Shown here: positions 1 to 8,572 of the stretch, one piece after another
Position numbering within the stretch: the stretch's first letter is position 1
How the letters are laid out: every line of letters begins with the position of its first letter
Source of the DNA: Lysobacterales bacterium
GTDB lineage: Bacteria; Pseudomonadota; Gammaproteobacteria; Xanthomonadales; Xanthomonadaceae
Length of the DNA stretch: 64,000 bases
NCBI GenBank assembly: GCA_014946745.1
Contig: JADCRD010000002.1
Location: 806,001-870,000 of the forward strand
Direction: 5' to 3'
The notes under the pieces: model-generated
The model's input: the letters and a program-made list of their open reading frames with translations, nothing else
Databases searched by the model: none
What the model was told of the DNA's origin: nothing
Program-made: the position numbers and the translations under genes

Positions 1-541
1 TCTCAGCCCGGCCTTGGGCGAACGCCTCGGCATAGGGGCCGGTGTAGATCTCGATCCGATCCAGTCCGATCCCAGCGCCTGCGGCGGCGCCCGTGCTGCC
101 AGGATCGACGAAGGCGCTCACCCGGGCGCCCAACGCGTGCAGGCGCGCCACGATCGGCGCCAAGGTGTTCGCATCCCGCTTGAGATCAAAGCCGTGGTCC
201 GAGGTGATCTGACCATCGTCATCCGGCACCAGTGTCACCTGCTGTGGCCGTGTGCGTTCGACCAGCTCCATGAAGCCTGGATACCCCGACCTCGCACCGG
301 CGAAGGGGTTGCCTTCCAGGTTCAGCTCGACGCCCGCTGGCCGCCACTCGGCGATCTCCACCGCGTCCTGCGGCCGAACGTGCCGACAATCGGGCCGAGG
401 ATGCAGGGTGATACCCCGGCCGCCGGCCTCCACAACGGTCCGCGCGGCCCGCAGCATCGAGGGCTCGCTGCCGCCGCGCGAATTGCGCAGCACCGCGACC
501 TTGTTGAGGTTGACGCTGAGCACCGTCGCCAGAGCGCTCAT
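1..541 (-). CDS. pdxJ: Pyridoxine 5'-phosphate synthase, partial (3' end beyond the window)
   Basis: Condenses 3-amino-2-oxopropyl phosphate with 1-deoxy-D-xylulose 5-phosphate to pyridoxine 5'-phosphate, the last ring-forming step of DXP-dependent vitamin B6 synthesis in the cytoplasm. Translating the minus strand from ATG 541 gives MSALATVLSVNLNKVAVLRN, followed by SRGG, HPRPDCRH, ELNLEGNPF, VTLVPDDDGQ and SDHGFDLKRD, all landmark segments of PdxJ. The NLNK segment replaces the more usual N-[IV]-D-H, as in Xanthomonas-type PdxJ. About 180 of roughly 250 residues are present; the frame runs off position 1 without a stop. The ATG overlaps the glmS TGA (ATGA), suggesting translational coupling with glmS. 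Confidence 0.93.
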   Translation of the reverse strand, partial: MSALATVLSVNLNKVAVLRNSRGGSEPSMLRAARTVVEAGGRGITLHPRPDCRHVRPQDAVEIAEWRPAGVELNLEGNPFAGARSGYPGFMELVERTRPQQVTLVPDDDGQITSDHGFDLKRDANTLAPIVARLHALGARVSAFVDPGSTGAAAGAGIGLDRIEIYTGPYAEAFAQGRAE

Positions 542-2373
542 TCGACCGTCACCGACTTGGCGAGATTGCGCGGCTGATCCACATCGGTGCCCTTCAGCAC
601 CGCCACGTGATAGGCCAGCAGCTGCAGAACGATGTTGAACACCGCGGGGCCGATCAGATTGCCGCCCGACTCCAGCTTCAGCAGGGCGCCACGATCGGCC
701 GGCAGCGGCACATCCACGGCCTCGTCGGCGATCACGAACAGCTCGCCGCCGCGCGCACGCACCTCTTCCAGATTCGACTTCAGCTTCTCGAGCAGCTGAT
801 TGTTCGGCGCGACAGCGATCACCGGCATGTGCTCATCCACCAGCGCCAGCGGGCCGTGCTTCAGCTCGCCCGCGGGGTATGCCTCGGCATGGATGTAGGA
901 GATCTCCTTGAGCTTCAGCGCGCCCTCGATCGCGATGGGATAGCTCGCGCCGCGACCCAGGAACAGCGCGTGCTGCTTGTCGACAAAGCGCTCCGCCAGC
1001 GCGTGCACCTGCGGCTCGCGCTTCAGCGCTTCTGCGACCAGGCGGGGCAGGGTGGACAGCTCGGTGACGAGACGCGCGTACTTGGGCGCTGCCATCCCGT
1101 TCAGACGCCCCAGTTCGAGGCTGAGCAGCGCGAGCGCTGCGAGCTGGGTGGTGAAGGCCTTGGTCGATGCGACGCCGATCTCCGGGCCCGCGCGCGTCAT
1201 CAACACGAGATCGGACTCCCGCACCAGAGAGGACTCGGGAACGTTGCACACCGCCAGTGCGCCCAGGTAGCGCGAGGTGTCCTTGCCCGCGCGCAGCGCC
1301 GCCAACGTGTCCGCGGTTTCGCCCGACTGCGAGATCGCCACGAACAGCGTGCCCTCAGGCACCACGGTCGTGCGGTAGCGGTACTCGCTGGCCACCTCGA
1401 CCGCGCAGGGCAGGCCGGCCAAGGCTTCGATCCAGTACTTCGCCACCATGCCCGCGTGGTAGCTGGTGCCACAGGCCACGATGTGCAGCTGCTTCACCTT
1501 CGCCAGCAGCTGTTCGGCATCCACGCCGAACACGTTCGGCAGAATCCGGTCCCCGCTGATGCGGCCCTCAAGCGTGCGCGCGACGGCCTCGGGCTGCTCG
1601 TGGATTTCCTTCAGCATGTAGTGGCGGTACTCGCCGCGCTCGACCGCGTCGGCGGAGAGATCGGTGACGCGCACCTCGCGTTCGACAGGCGTGCCCAGAG
1701 CGTCGAACACCGCGTAGTTCGCGCGCGCGATCTCAACGATGTCGCCTTCCTGCAGGTAGATGAACCGATTGGTGACGCGCAGCAGCGCCTGCACGTCGGA
1801 CCCCAGGAAGTGCTCGCCGATACCGATGCCCACCACCAGCGGACTGCCGCGGCGAGCGCCGATCAGCCGGCCTGGATCGTCCGCCGACAGCACCGCAATC
1901 GCATACGCTCCGTGCAGCCGCTGGGTCGCCGCCACCACCGCCGCGCGCAAGTCCTGGCCCTCGCGGAGCAGCGACTCCACGAGGTGGGCGATCACCTCGG
2001 TATCGGTTTCAGAGGTGAATGCAAAGCCGGCCGCCTGTAGCTCGGCGCGCAGCTCGGCATGGTTCTCGATGATGCCGTTGTGGACCACCGACACGCGATC
2101 GGCCGACACGTGCGGATGCGCGTTGTGCGTACTCGGCACACCGTGGGTGGCCCAGCGCGTGTGGGCGATGCCGATTTTCGCGACCACCGGCTGCTCTGCC
2201 AGCAGCAGTTCAAGATCGCGCACCTTGCCTTTGGCGCGGCGGCGCTGCAGGCGGCCATCTTCCAGCACGGCGATACCCGCCGAGTCATAGCCGCGGTACT
2301 CCAGCGCGTGCAGGCCGGCAATCAGAATGGCGCCGACATCGCGCTCGGCTACGGCTCCAACGATTCCACACAT
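538..2373 (-). CDS. glmS: Glutamine--fructose-6-phosphate aminotransferase (isomerizing)
   Basis: Makes glucosamine 6-phosphate from fructose 6-phosphate and glutamine, the entry step to UDP-GlcNAc for peptidoglycan, LPS and EPS. The 611-residue length is normal. The N-terminus MCGIVGAV places the nucleophilic Cys at position 2 of the class II amidotransferase domain; HTRWATHG and HNGIIENH follow. Two SIS domains occupy the second half (VACGTSYHAG; ISQSGETADT; GRGASYPIAIEGALKLKE), and the C-terminal DQPRNLAKSVTVE is the family ending. It lies 71 bp downstream of the VanZ-like gene in the same direction and overlaps pdxJ by 4 bp. No glmS ribozyme is apparent upstream, as expected for a proteobacterium. 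Confidence 0.97.
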   Translation of the reverse strand: MCGIVGAVAERDVGAILIAGLHALEYRGYDSAGIAVLEDGRLQRRRAKGKVRDLELLLAEQPVVAKIGIAHTRWATHGVPSTHNAHPHVSADRVSVVHNGIIENHAELRAELQAAGFAFTSETDTEVIAHLVESLLREGQDLRAAVVAATQRLHGAYAIAVLSADDPGRLIGARRGSPLVVGIGIGEHFLGSDVQALLRVTNRFIYLQEGDIVEIARANYAVFDALGTPVEREVRVTDLSADAVERGEYRHYMLKEIHEQPEAVARTLEGRISGDRILPNVFGVDAEQLLAKVKQLHIVACGTSYHAGMVAKYWIEALAGLPCAVEVASEYRYRTTVVPEGTLFVAISQSGETADTLAALRAGKDTSRYLGALAVCNVPESSLVRESDLVLMTRAGPEIGVASTKAFTTQLAALALLSLELGRLNGMAAPKYARLVTELSTLPRLVAEALKREPQVHALAERFVDKQHALFLGRGASYPIAIEGALKLKEISYIHAEAYPAGELKHGPLALVDEHMPVIAVAPNNQLLEKLKSNLEEVRARGGELFVIADEAVDVPLPADRGALLKLESGGNLIGPAVFNIVLQLLAYHVAVLKGTDVDQPRNLAKSVTVE

Positions 2374-2444
2374 GGATTGAACTCCGCTTTGGGCGCATGC
2401 GCCCGATCAAGAAACTGCACAAGGGCCGCCATTCTGAGCCCTGC

Positions 2445-2828
2445 TCACGGCGCGGCGAACTGCTCGCGCCAGCGCCATCGGCCAAACGCCAGACCCAGCC
2501 CGACGCCCGCCACATTGCTGAACGCATCGCGCGCATCGACGAAGCGGCTGGGCTGCAGCGCCTGCAGGCCCTCGCTGCCCAAGGCGGCGCAGATGCCCAA
2601 GCAGGCCGCCGCCAGCAGCGCGTGGCGGTGACCGCGTACCGCCAGCCACACGCCGAGCAGCAGGCTTGCCCAGGCCGCGAACAGCGGGAGATGGGCGATG
2701 TTGAGCAGCCAGCGCAGCCAGGTGGCGCTGTCAGGCAGCGGCAGCAGCAGGCCTATCAGCCCCAGCAGGCTGAGCGCAAGGAACATGGCCACCCGCGGGC
2801 CGACAGCCGCTTCAGACGCGCTGCGCAT
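2445..2828 (-). CDS. VanZ-like membrane protein
   Basis: A 127-residue protein with four hydrophobic segments (LALSLLGLIGLLLPL; NIAHLPLFAAWASLLLGVWL; HALLAAACLGICAALGSEGL; AFSNVAGVGLGLAFG). The pattern SEGLQALQPSRFVDARD-x-x-SN-x-x-G is characteristic of the VanZ-like family, whose members sit in many cell-envelope and EPS loci without a settled biochemical role. The chosen ATG at 2828 overlaps the end of galE by 17 bp; an internal ATG at 2786 just before the first membrane segment is equally possible. It probably belongs to the minus-strand operon that starts with the two hydrolases. Confidence 0.8.
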   Translation of the reverse strand: MRSASEAAVGPRVAMFLALSLLGLIGLLLPLPDSATWLRWLLNIAHLPLFAAWASLLLGVWLAVRGHRHALLAAACLGICAALGSEGLQALQPSRFVDARDAFSNVAGVGLGLAFGRWRWREQFAAP

Positions 2829-3804
2829 GCAGCCGTCGTTCCCACGCGAGGGCGCTGCTGCAGATGGCGTCGAGGTCGTCGAGTGCCGGCGCCCAAGCCA
2901 GCACCTCGCCGATGCGCCGACAGTCGGCCACCAGCTCGGGCGGGTCGCCAGCGCGCCGCGGTTGATCCACGTGCGGCACGGTCTGGCCTGCCGCGCGTGA
3001 CATCGCCGCCAGCACCTCGCGCACGCTGTAGCCATGCCCGTAGCCGGCGTTCAGCGTGACCGAAGCCCCGCCCTCGCGCAGGTAGTGCAGCGCGGCGAGA
3101 TGCGCCGACGCCAGATCGACCACGTGGATGTAGTCGCGCACGCCGGTGCCGTCTGCAGTCGGGTAGTCGGTGCCGAACACCTGCACCGCGGGGCGAGCGC
3201 CCACGGCGGCCTCTGCCGCGACCTTGACCAGCAGCGTCGCGCGCTCGGTGGACTGGCCAATCCGGCCCTGCGGGTCGCAGCCGGCCACGTTGAAGTAGCG
3301 CAACGCCACGTGCCGCAGAGCGCTGGCCGCGGACAAATCGCGCAGCATCCACTCGCTCATGAGCTTGCTGGTGCCGTAGGGGTTGATCGGCGCGGTGGGC
3401 GCATCTTCCCGAGCGCGGCCGCCGCTGGGGATGCCGTAGACCGCCGCCGTCGACGAGAACACGAAGTGCTCGACCCCCGCGCTGGCGCAGGCCTGCAGCA
3501 GATTCCGCGTGGCGCAGGTGTTGTTGCCGTAGTAGCGCAACGGATCTTCGACCGACTCCGGCACGATCGTGCGTGCAGCGAAGTGCATCACCGTGCGGAT
3601 GCCGTGCGCGCGCAGCAAGGCCTCGACAGCCGCGCGATCACCGACCTCGCCCACCACCAGTTCGGCGCCAAGCACGGCCTCGCGGAAGCCGGTGCTAAGG
3701 TTGTCGAGCACGACGACCGTCTCGCCGGCTTCGACCAGCTGCAGCACCACGTGGCTGCCGATGTAGCCGGCGCCGCCGGTGACCAGGATGGGGCTCTGTC
3801 TCAT
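2812..3804 (-). CDS. galE: UDP-glucose 4-epimerase
   Basis: Interconverts UDP-glucose and UDP-galactose (possibly the GlcNAc forms), feeding polysaccharide synthesis. The 330-residue extended SDR protein begins MRQSPILVTGGAGYIGSH, with the nucleotide-binding GGAGYIG. It has SSTAAVYG, the catalytic Y-x3-K as NPYGTSKLMSEW, RYFNVAGCDP and DYIHVVDLASAH, all typical of GalE. The start at 3804 was preferred to the upstream ATG at 3861 because it overlaps the previous stop (ATGA), has AAGGA a few bases upstream and begins directly with the Rossmann strand. It is third in the hydrolase-2, hydrolase-1, galE, VanZ-like series. Confidence 0.93.
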   Translation of the reverse strand: MRQSPILVTGGAGYIGSHVVLQLVEAGETVVVLDNLSTGFREAVLGAELVVGEVGDRAAVEALLRAHGIRTVMHFAARTIVPESVEDPLRYYGNNTCATRNLLQACASAGVEHFVFSSTAAVYGIPSGGRAREDAPTAPINPYGTSKLMSEWMLRDLSAASALRHVALRYFNVAGCDPQGRIGQSTERATLLVKVAAEAAVGARPAVQVFGTDYPTADGTGVRDYIHVVDLASAHLAALHYLREGGASVTLNAGYGHGYSVREVLAAMSRAAGQTVPHVDQPRRAGDPPELVADCRRIGEVLAWAPALDDLDAICSSALAWERRLHAQRV

Positions 3805-4628
3805 GGAGATCCTTGCTGCAAACGGGAGGAGGGCTGAGATCCGAAGCGCGACTGCGCCCAAGCGCAGACGTGCTCGATCAGACGCTCGCGATCCTGCGGC
3901 CGGTAGAACAGATGGTCCACATCCGGCCAGAAATCGAAGCGGACCCGCGGATCCTGCGCGGCGTTGCCAAACGTGGCCCCGAATTGTCGGCGATGCAGGA
4001 AGTAGTGCGCGACCCCGCCGGTGTAGAGCGCCATCACTGCGACGTCGCGTCGGCAGAGCGCAGCGAGCTGCGAGGGCGCTTCCTCAGGTCGCGGCCATTC
4101 ACGATAGTCCGCTTCCACCGCCGGCGCCGTCGTGCCTGCGGCCGCGCCTCGCGCAGCCAGACGACGCTTGAGCGCACGCCACAGCGCGCCCGGCGTGCGC
4201 GGCTGCAGAACGCGTGCCCACTGGAACCAGCGCGGCCCGTAGGCGACGGGATCCAGCAGCAGCAGGCCCTGCACGCGCGGGTCGCGCAGGGCCAGCTGCC
4301 AAGCGGCATCGGCCGCGCTGCAGATGCCGCCCACCACGAATCGCTCGCAGCCCGTGCGAGCCTGCAGACGATCGAGAACATCGCCCAGCAGCGCCTGCTG
4401 CGGACGCTCAGCCGCGAGCACGGCGTCGCCAATGCCCGGCTGGTCGAAACGGAAGCTGGAAAAGCCAAGGCGCGCCAGCCGGCGCGCCAGGTTGACGTAG
4501 AGCCGGAACGGCCCCTGCCGGTGCACCGAGCCCGCGTTCAACAGCACGAACACCAGGGGCGTGCGCCCCGCGCCTTCGTGCAGCACGCCAAAGCGCCCGC
4601 TCTCCAGTTCAAGCACGCACTCGTTCAT
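3801..4628 (-). CDS. Alpha/beta hydrolase, exosortase-A-associated type 1
   Basis: A 275-residue alpha/beta-hydrolase-like protein. The segment LNAGSVHRQGPFRLYVNLAR, the following FSSFRFDQPGIGD and GGICSAADAAW at the nucleophile-elbow position resemble the hydrolase-1 family found beside exosortase A (TIGR03100-like). The elbow residue appears to be Cys or Ser in GICSAAD, so catalysis is uncertain. WPDVDHLF near the C-terminus supplies a conserved D and H pair. The gene overlaps hydrolase 2 upstream and galE downstream by ATGA junctions, so the three are probably co-translated. Its substrate is unknown; its constant association with EPS and acyl-transfer genes suggests an acyl or thioester substrate. 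Confidence 0.8.
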   Translation of the reverse strand: MNECVLELESGRFGVLHEGAGRTPLVFVLLNAGSVHRQGPFRLYVNLARRLARLGFSSFRFDQPGIGDAVLAAERPQQALLGDVLDRLQARTGCERFVVGGICSAADAAWQLALRDPRVQGLLLLDPVAYGPRWFQWARVLQPRTPGALWRALKRRLAARGAAAGTTAPAVEADYREWPRPEEAPSQLAALCRRDVAVMALYTGGVAHYFLHRRQFGATFGNAAQDPRVRFDFWPDVDHLFYRPQDRERLIEHVCAWAQSRFGSQPSSRLQQGSP

Positions 4629-5341
4629 GCAGCCTCCGCGAGTCGCGCCGACAGCGCTGTAGCGACGTCGCGCACCTGCACGACCGGGAACGGCGTCGCC
4701 AGATTGATCTCATCGACCCAGCCCGACAGCGCCGGCGACAGCTCGGAATCCAGCACGAACCACGGCGACTGCATGAGCCGCGCCGCCCGCAGCTGCGGGC
4801 GCAGCTGGGAATGCACGCGCTGACCGAGCAGGCAGTCGACCACTCGCTCGCTGTAGGCGGAGCTCCGGCCGTAGCGGTTCGGGTTGTGCAGCTCCTGCCG
4901 CTCACGCGACTCAAGCGTCGCCAGATACTCGGCCCCCGAAGCCACTGCCTGCCAGGCGATCCACGCAACGCCCTGCTCCGGCGCCAGCGTCGATGCCACC
5001 AGCGCGCCGGCGCGCACGCCCAGCAGCACGGGTCGCTCGCCGGAGGCCCGCAGCCAGGCCAGCGCCAGCCGGGTGTCGGCGCTCAACTGCTCCAGACAGA
5101 AGTCGGAATCCGCGCCGCTGGAGTCGCCGCAGCCGGTGGGGTCGAAGCGCAGGCTGCCGATGCCCTGCTCCGCCAGCGCCTGACTCAGCAGCGCGAACAG
5201 GCGATAGCTGCGCTGCCACTCGTGCGGAAACGGCGGCACCAGCAGCAGCGTTGGCCGCCCCGCCGCTGGCCGCGCATGCAGACCGGCCAGCCAGCCGTGG
5301 CCGCCGTGGATGCGCACCGGCGCGAAGGCCACGCGGCTCAT
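4625..5341 (-). CDS. Alpha/beta hydrolase, exosortase-A-associated type 2
   Basis: A 238-residue alpha/beta hydrolase resembling the TIGR03101-type hydrolase 2. Seen are LLLVPPFPHEWQRSYRLFAL, SLRFDPTGCGDSSG and LLGVRAGALVAS, where R-A-G replaces the usual G-x-S-x-G nucleophile elbow, as in many members of this family. The start MSRVAFAPVRIHGG at 5341 was chosen over the long upstream extension to 5536, which is low-complexity and crosses the promoter region. First gene of the minus-strand operon. A CRP/Clp-like palindrome lies 133 bp upstream (5474-5489), so this gene is the likely entry point for regulation of the whole group. Confidence 0.78.
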   Translation of the reverse strand: MSRVAFAPVRIHGGHGWLAGLHARPAAGRPTLLLVPPFPHEWQRSYRLFALLSQALAEQGIGSLRFDPTGCGDSSGADSDFCLEQLSADTRLALAWLRASGERPVLLGVRAGALVASTLAPEQGVAWIAWQAVASGAEYLATLESRERQELHNPNRYGRSSAYSERVVDCLLGQRVHSQLRPQLRAARLMQSPWFVLDSELSPALSGWVDEINLATPFPVVQVRDVATALSARLAEAA

Positions 5342-5740
5342 GCGGCAGGCCGGTTCGGGCGACGGCCCATGAGATCGAACGCTGGAATCGGATGCGGACT
5401 TGGCACGGGCCGTTACTCGGTCTGAAGCCGGGCTGACAAGGGCGGCAAACACTAGCAGCTGCACGCGAAAAATGTGCTCCAGCGCACAAAAAGGCGCCGG
5501 TGGCCGCCAGCGACGCCCGGCCTCGGGCGGCGCCACGGGTGTCGCCCTGCAGGCATCCCGCCGAAACCCCCCAGCGTGTTCAAGTTCTCACTCAATGTGT
5601 GATCGCAAGTGCGCGTGGCCGAACGGGTTTTCCAAGCTGTGCCGTGAGTCACCGAATTGTTTCGCGAAGTTGCCAACCACCCCGCGAAACGGTCGGAAAC
5701 CGGCGCGTAGCCTGCGGTTGTAAACATTGGTGCCACGCCC
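5342..5740. other. Divergent intergenic region between the hydrolase operon and the PD40 gene
   Basis: A 399-bp region between divergently transcribed genes, more AT-rich than its neighbours. It holds one good CRP/Clp-like palindrome (5474-5489), listed separately. It also has an imperfect inverted repeat TCACTCAATGTGTGA near 5588-5602 and a short repeat of cgcgaa before the plus-strand gene. No RNA gene or convincing ORF was seen. Confidence 0.6.
5474..5489. promoter_or_regulatory. CRP/Clp-like operator upstream of the hydrolase operon
   Basis: TGTGCTCCAGCGCACA, flanked by A-runs on both sides. It has the TGTG-N8-CACA spacing of CRP-family sites and matches TGTGA-N6-TCACA at eight of ten half-site positions. 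It is 133 bp upstream of the hydrolase-2 start codon. In Xanthomonas the CRP homologue Clp controls EPS genes; assignment here is by sequence resemblance only. Confidence 0.55.
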
Positions 5741-7957
5741 ATGACCCGTATCGCCGCATTCCTCAGCAGCCTCGCCCTCGTCCTCGCGGCCGCCATGGCG
5801 CTACCGCCCAGGGCGCTCGCGCAGTCCAGCGTGCAGACCACGCCCAACCCGATCCTGTTCGTGACCCAGATGCCGATCTCCTCGGACTTCGCCGCGATCG
5901 GTTCGGTCTTCGCCAACCATCGCGGCAACGTGGGTCTGGCGGGCCGCGGCGGAGATCTGTACATCCGCTACCCCGACGGCAGCCTGCGAAACCTCACCCG
6001 CGAAGCCGGCTTCGGTACGGCGGCGGCGTTCCAGGGCACTACTGCGATCGCAGTCCGCGACCCGGCGGTGCACTGGTCGGGCACGAAAGCGATTTTCAGC
6101 ATGGTGATCGGTGCGCCGACCCAGCAGTACGGCGCTGACACCTTCTACTGGCAGCTCTACGAAATCACCGGTCTGGGCCAAGGCCAGACCGCGGTGATCA
6201 CGCGCGTGGCGCAGCAGCCGCAGAACTTCAACAACATCCAACCGACCTATGGCTCGGACGGCGCGATCATCTTCGCTTCCGACCGCCCGCGCAGCGGTGA
6301 GCGGCATCTGTATCCACAGCTCGACGAGTACGAGTCGACGCCGACCGTCAGCGGCCTATGGAAGCTGACACCCGCCGGACAGCTGAAGCTGTTGGAGCAC
6401 TCGCCCTCGGGCTCCTTCGACCCCTTGGTCGATACCGCGGGCCGGATCGTGTTCTCGCGCTGGGATCACCTGCAGCGCGACCAGCAGAACGAAGGGGCCA
6501 ACCCCTACGGTGCCTTCAACTACAGCTCGGAGGCGGCCAACTCGGTGCGCACCAGCGATCGCACCGAGCACTTCCCCGAACCGCGTGTGGCGGCCGCCGG
6601 GTCCCAGGTTCAGGGCCTGCGCTTCAACCACTTCTTTCCGTGGCAGCTGAATCAGGACGGCACCGCCGCCCTCACCCTGAATCATGTCGGTCGCCATGAG
6701 CTGCACAGCTTCTTCAACCGCAGCTTGAGCAACGACGGCAACCTGCGCGACTTCACGCCGAATGGCGGCAACAGCTATCGGCTGCTGAACCTGCTCCACC
6801 TGGCCGAAGACCCCACCCAGGCGGGGCGCTTCTACGCCCTGAACGCGCCTGAATTCGGCACCCTGAGCGGCGGCCAGATCGTCCGCTTCAGCGCGGTCAT
6901 GGGCGCCAACCCCGATCAGCTCCAGCTGCAGTCGGTGACCCACCCCGACACCGGCGGCACCACCACCAGCGCGAATCACAGCGGCCACTACCGCAACCCG
7001 CTGCCGCTGTCGGACGGCAGCCTGATCGCCTCGCACACCACTGCCACCGGGCTGGCGCGTGAGCTGGGCACCCGCGCCAATCCGAATCCCAGCCACCGCT
7101 ACCGTCTGACCCGCCTGACTGCGGCCAGCAACGGCAGCCTGGTGGCCTCGGCCACGCCGCTGCTGGGCAGCGCAGGCATCGTCCGCCGCATCGAATACTG
7201 GGATCCGGACGTGCGCGTGACCTACGAAGGCCCGATGTGGGAGCTCGGCGCAGTCGAGGTTCGGGCCCGCCCGATACCGCCGCAGACAGTCGAAACCGTC
7301 GAGTCGCCCGAGCAGGCCGCGTTCACCCAGGCGGGCGTGAACCTGCAGGCGTTCCGCGCGTACCTGCGGCAGCGCAATCTTGGCGTGGTGGTGATGCGCG
7401 ACGTCACCACGCGCGACCGCGCCGATCGCCAGCAGCCCTTCAACCTGCGCGTGGACGGCAGCAACTACCAGAACCCGCCGACCCCGACCGGCACGGTCTA
7501 CTCGATCAGCCACATGCAGTTTCTGCAGGCCGACCAGATCCGCGGCCTGACCATGGGCGGCAGCAGCCCGCGGGAGGGACGCCGCGTGCTCGCGGTACCG
7601 ATGCACGACAGCGCCGCGGTCGCCTTGAACCCGCCCGCGCCGGGCGCACCGGCGGGCAGCGTGCGGATCGCCGCCGATGGCTCGGTCGCAGCCTTCGTGC
7701 CGGCCGGCCGCGCCTTGGTCTGGCAGAGCACCGCGCCCAATGGCGACCCGGTGGTGCGCGAGCGCTACTGGCTCACTGTGCAGCCCGGTGAAGTCCGTTC
7801 CTGCGATGGCTGCCATGGCGTGAACACTGCCAGCCAGTCGGGTCAGCCGGCCAGCACCCAGGTCGCCGACGCGTTTGTCGATCTGCTGACGCGCTGGCAG
7901 GCCGCGAACGCCACGCAGACCCTGGTGATCTTCGCGGACGGGATGGAGGGGTCCTGA
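5741..7957 (+). CDS. Secreted PD40/HZS-alpha-like protein with CxxCH motif and F-x-DG-x-E tail
   Basis: A 738-residue exported protein. The N-terminal MTRIAAFLSSLALVLAAAMA with cleavage near LAQ is a signal peptide. The body has WD40-like beta-propeller segments (GGDLYIRYPDGSLRNLTREA; AIIFASDRPRSGERHLYPQ) and resembles the middle domain of hydrazine synthase alpha subunits, which occurs in many uncharacterised exported proteins. A single CDGCH from residue 688 could bind c-type haem or, as a lone motif, may be structural. The protein ends IFADGMEGS, close to the LFGDGFE and LFADGFE ends of two other secreted proteins here. It stands alone and divergent from the hydrolase operon. Hydrazine chemistry is not implied; function unknown. 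Confidence 0.75.
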   Translation: MTRIAAFLSSLALVLAAAMALPPRALAQSSVQTTPNPILFVTQMPISSDFAAIGSVFANHRGNVGLAGRGGDLYIRYPDGSLRNLTREAGFGTAAAFQGTTAIAVRDPAVHWSGTKAIFSMVIGAPTQQYGADTFYWQLYEITGLGQGQTAVITRVAQQPQNFNNIQPTYGSDGAIIFASDRPRSGERHLYPQLDEYESTPTVSGLWKLTPAGQLKLLEHSPSGSFDPLVDTAGRIVFSRWDHLQRDQQNEGANPYGAFNYSSEAANSVRTSDRTEHFPEPRVAAAGSQVQGLRFNHFFPWQLNQDGTAALTLNHVGRHELHSFFNRSLSNDGNLRDFTPNGGNSYRLLNLLHLAEDPTQAGRFYALNAPEFGTLSGGQIVRFSAVMGANPDQLQLQSVTHPDTGGTTTSANHSGHYRNPLPLSDGSLIASHTTATGLARELGTRANPNPSHRYRLTRLTAASNGSLVASATPLLGSAGIVRRIEYWDPDVRVTYEGPMWELGAVEVRARPIPPQTVETVESPEQAAFTQAGVNLQAFRAYLRQRNLGVVVMRDVTTRDRADRQQPFNLRVDGSNYQNPPTPTGTVYSISHMQFLQADQIRGLTMGGSSPREGRRVLAVPMHDSAAVALNPPAPGAPAGSVRIAADGSVAAFVPAGRALVWQSTAPNGDPVVRERYWLTVQPGEVRSCDGCHGVNTASQSGQPASTQVADAFVDLLTRWQAANATQTLVIFADGMEGS

Positions 7958-8572
7958 CCGCGCAGGCCTGGAAGCCCGCGCGGCAGCGGGCAGCCGGGCT
8001 GCAAACGCGCCTGCGCGGCCCGTCTGTTCCGCCGACTCTCGGCCTGTCGCACCCCGACAGGCCGGCCAATCGTCGAGACCGTCCTCGCGCCTTTGGCGTT
8101 CGCCTCAATGGCTCCTGCCGCGCAGGTGGATGGACCTCCTCGGGCTGGCGCCAGGCCTGAGCGCAGGCGAAGCCCGGCGCCGCTGGCCTGGGCGGGCGCC
8201 TCCGTTGTATCCACGAGGCCGTGCAGCTGGACGGCCGGAACCCGTGCCGCCTGCGCCGCCCCGATCGCACGCCGTCAAGACCGCCGCGCTTCACGCCTGC
8301 ACGCACAGGCGAAGCGTGGGGCGCTTGATCGCCTGGCCCCGGCTTCCCGGTCTGAGCGCCCGCTTCCCGGAGGGAGCACCGGGTGAGGTGCTGTCGATAC
8401 CGGCGATAAACGTGATTGCCATCGCAGTTTATTGGCCGCAAAATGCGAAGCAATGCACATTCCCTCGGGTTCTCGCGTGGCTCTGCCCACCGCACTGATT
8501 GCCTACGGCGCGCGCTCGCGTTCGCTGGTGCCGCGCTCGCGCCCGACCCACTGAGGCCCAGGCAGACCCCGC
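7958..8572. other. Long intergenic region before the polymerase gene
   Basis: A 615-bp stretch without a credible gene: short overlapping frames are arginine- and proline-rich shadows. The first ~440 bp is very GC-rich; from about 8395 the sequence becomes AT-richer (gataaacgtgattgccatcg), which looks like the promoter zone of the gene at 8573 and contains a CRP/Clp-like site at 8411-8426. Confidence 0.5.
8411..8426. promoter_or_regulatory. Weak CRP/Clp-like operator upstream of the polymerase gene
   Basis: CGTGATTGCCATCGCA, flanked by AAA and GTTT. It fits the CRP-family layout with one mismatch per half-site (CGTGA and TCGCA instead of TGTGA and TCACA). It is about 146 bp upstream of the start at 8573, in the AT-richer part of the intergenic region. 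Prediction only. Confidence 0.4.

Noticed and set aside
607-2040. 477-residue frame opposite glmS
   Set aside because: Shadow of the well-conserved GlmS; no recognisable motif.
5588-5602. TCACTCAATGTGTGA palindrome as a sixth Clp site
   Set aside because: The half-sites are in the opposite orientation (TCAC...GTGA), so it does not fit TGTGA-N6-TCACA.
8130-8498. 122-residue frame before the polymerase gene
   Set aside because: Pro/Arg/Ala-rich shadow crossing the promoter region; several frames are equally open there.
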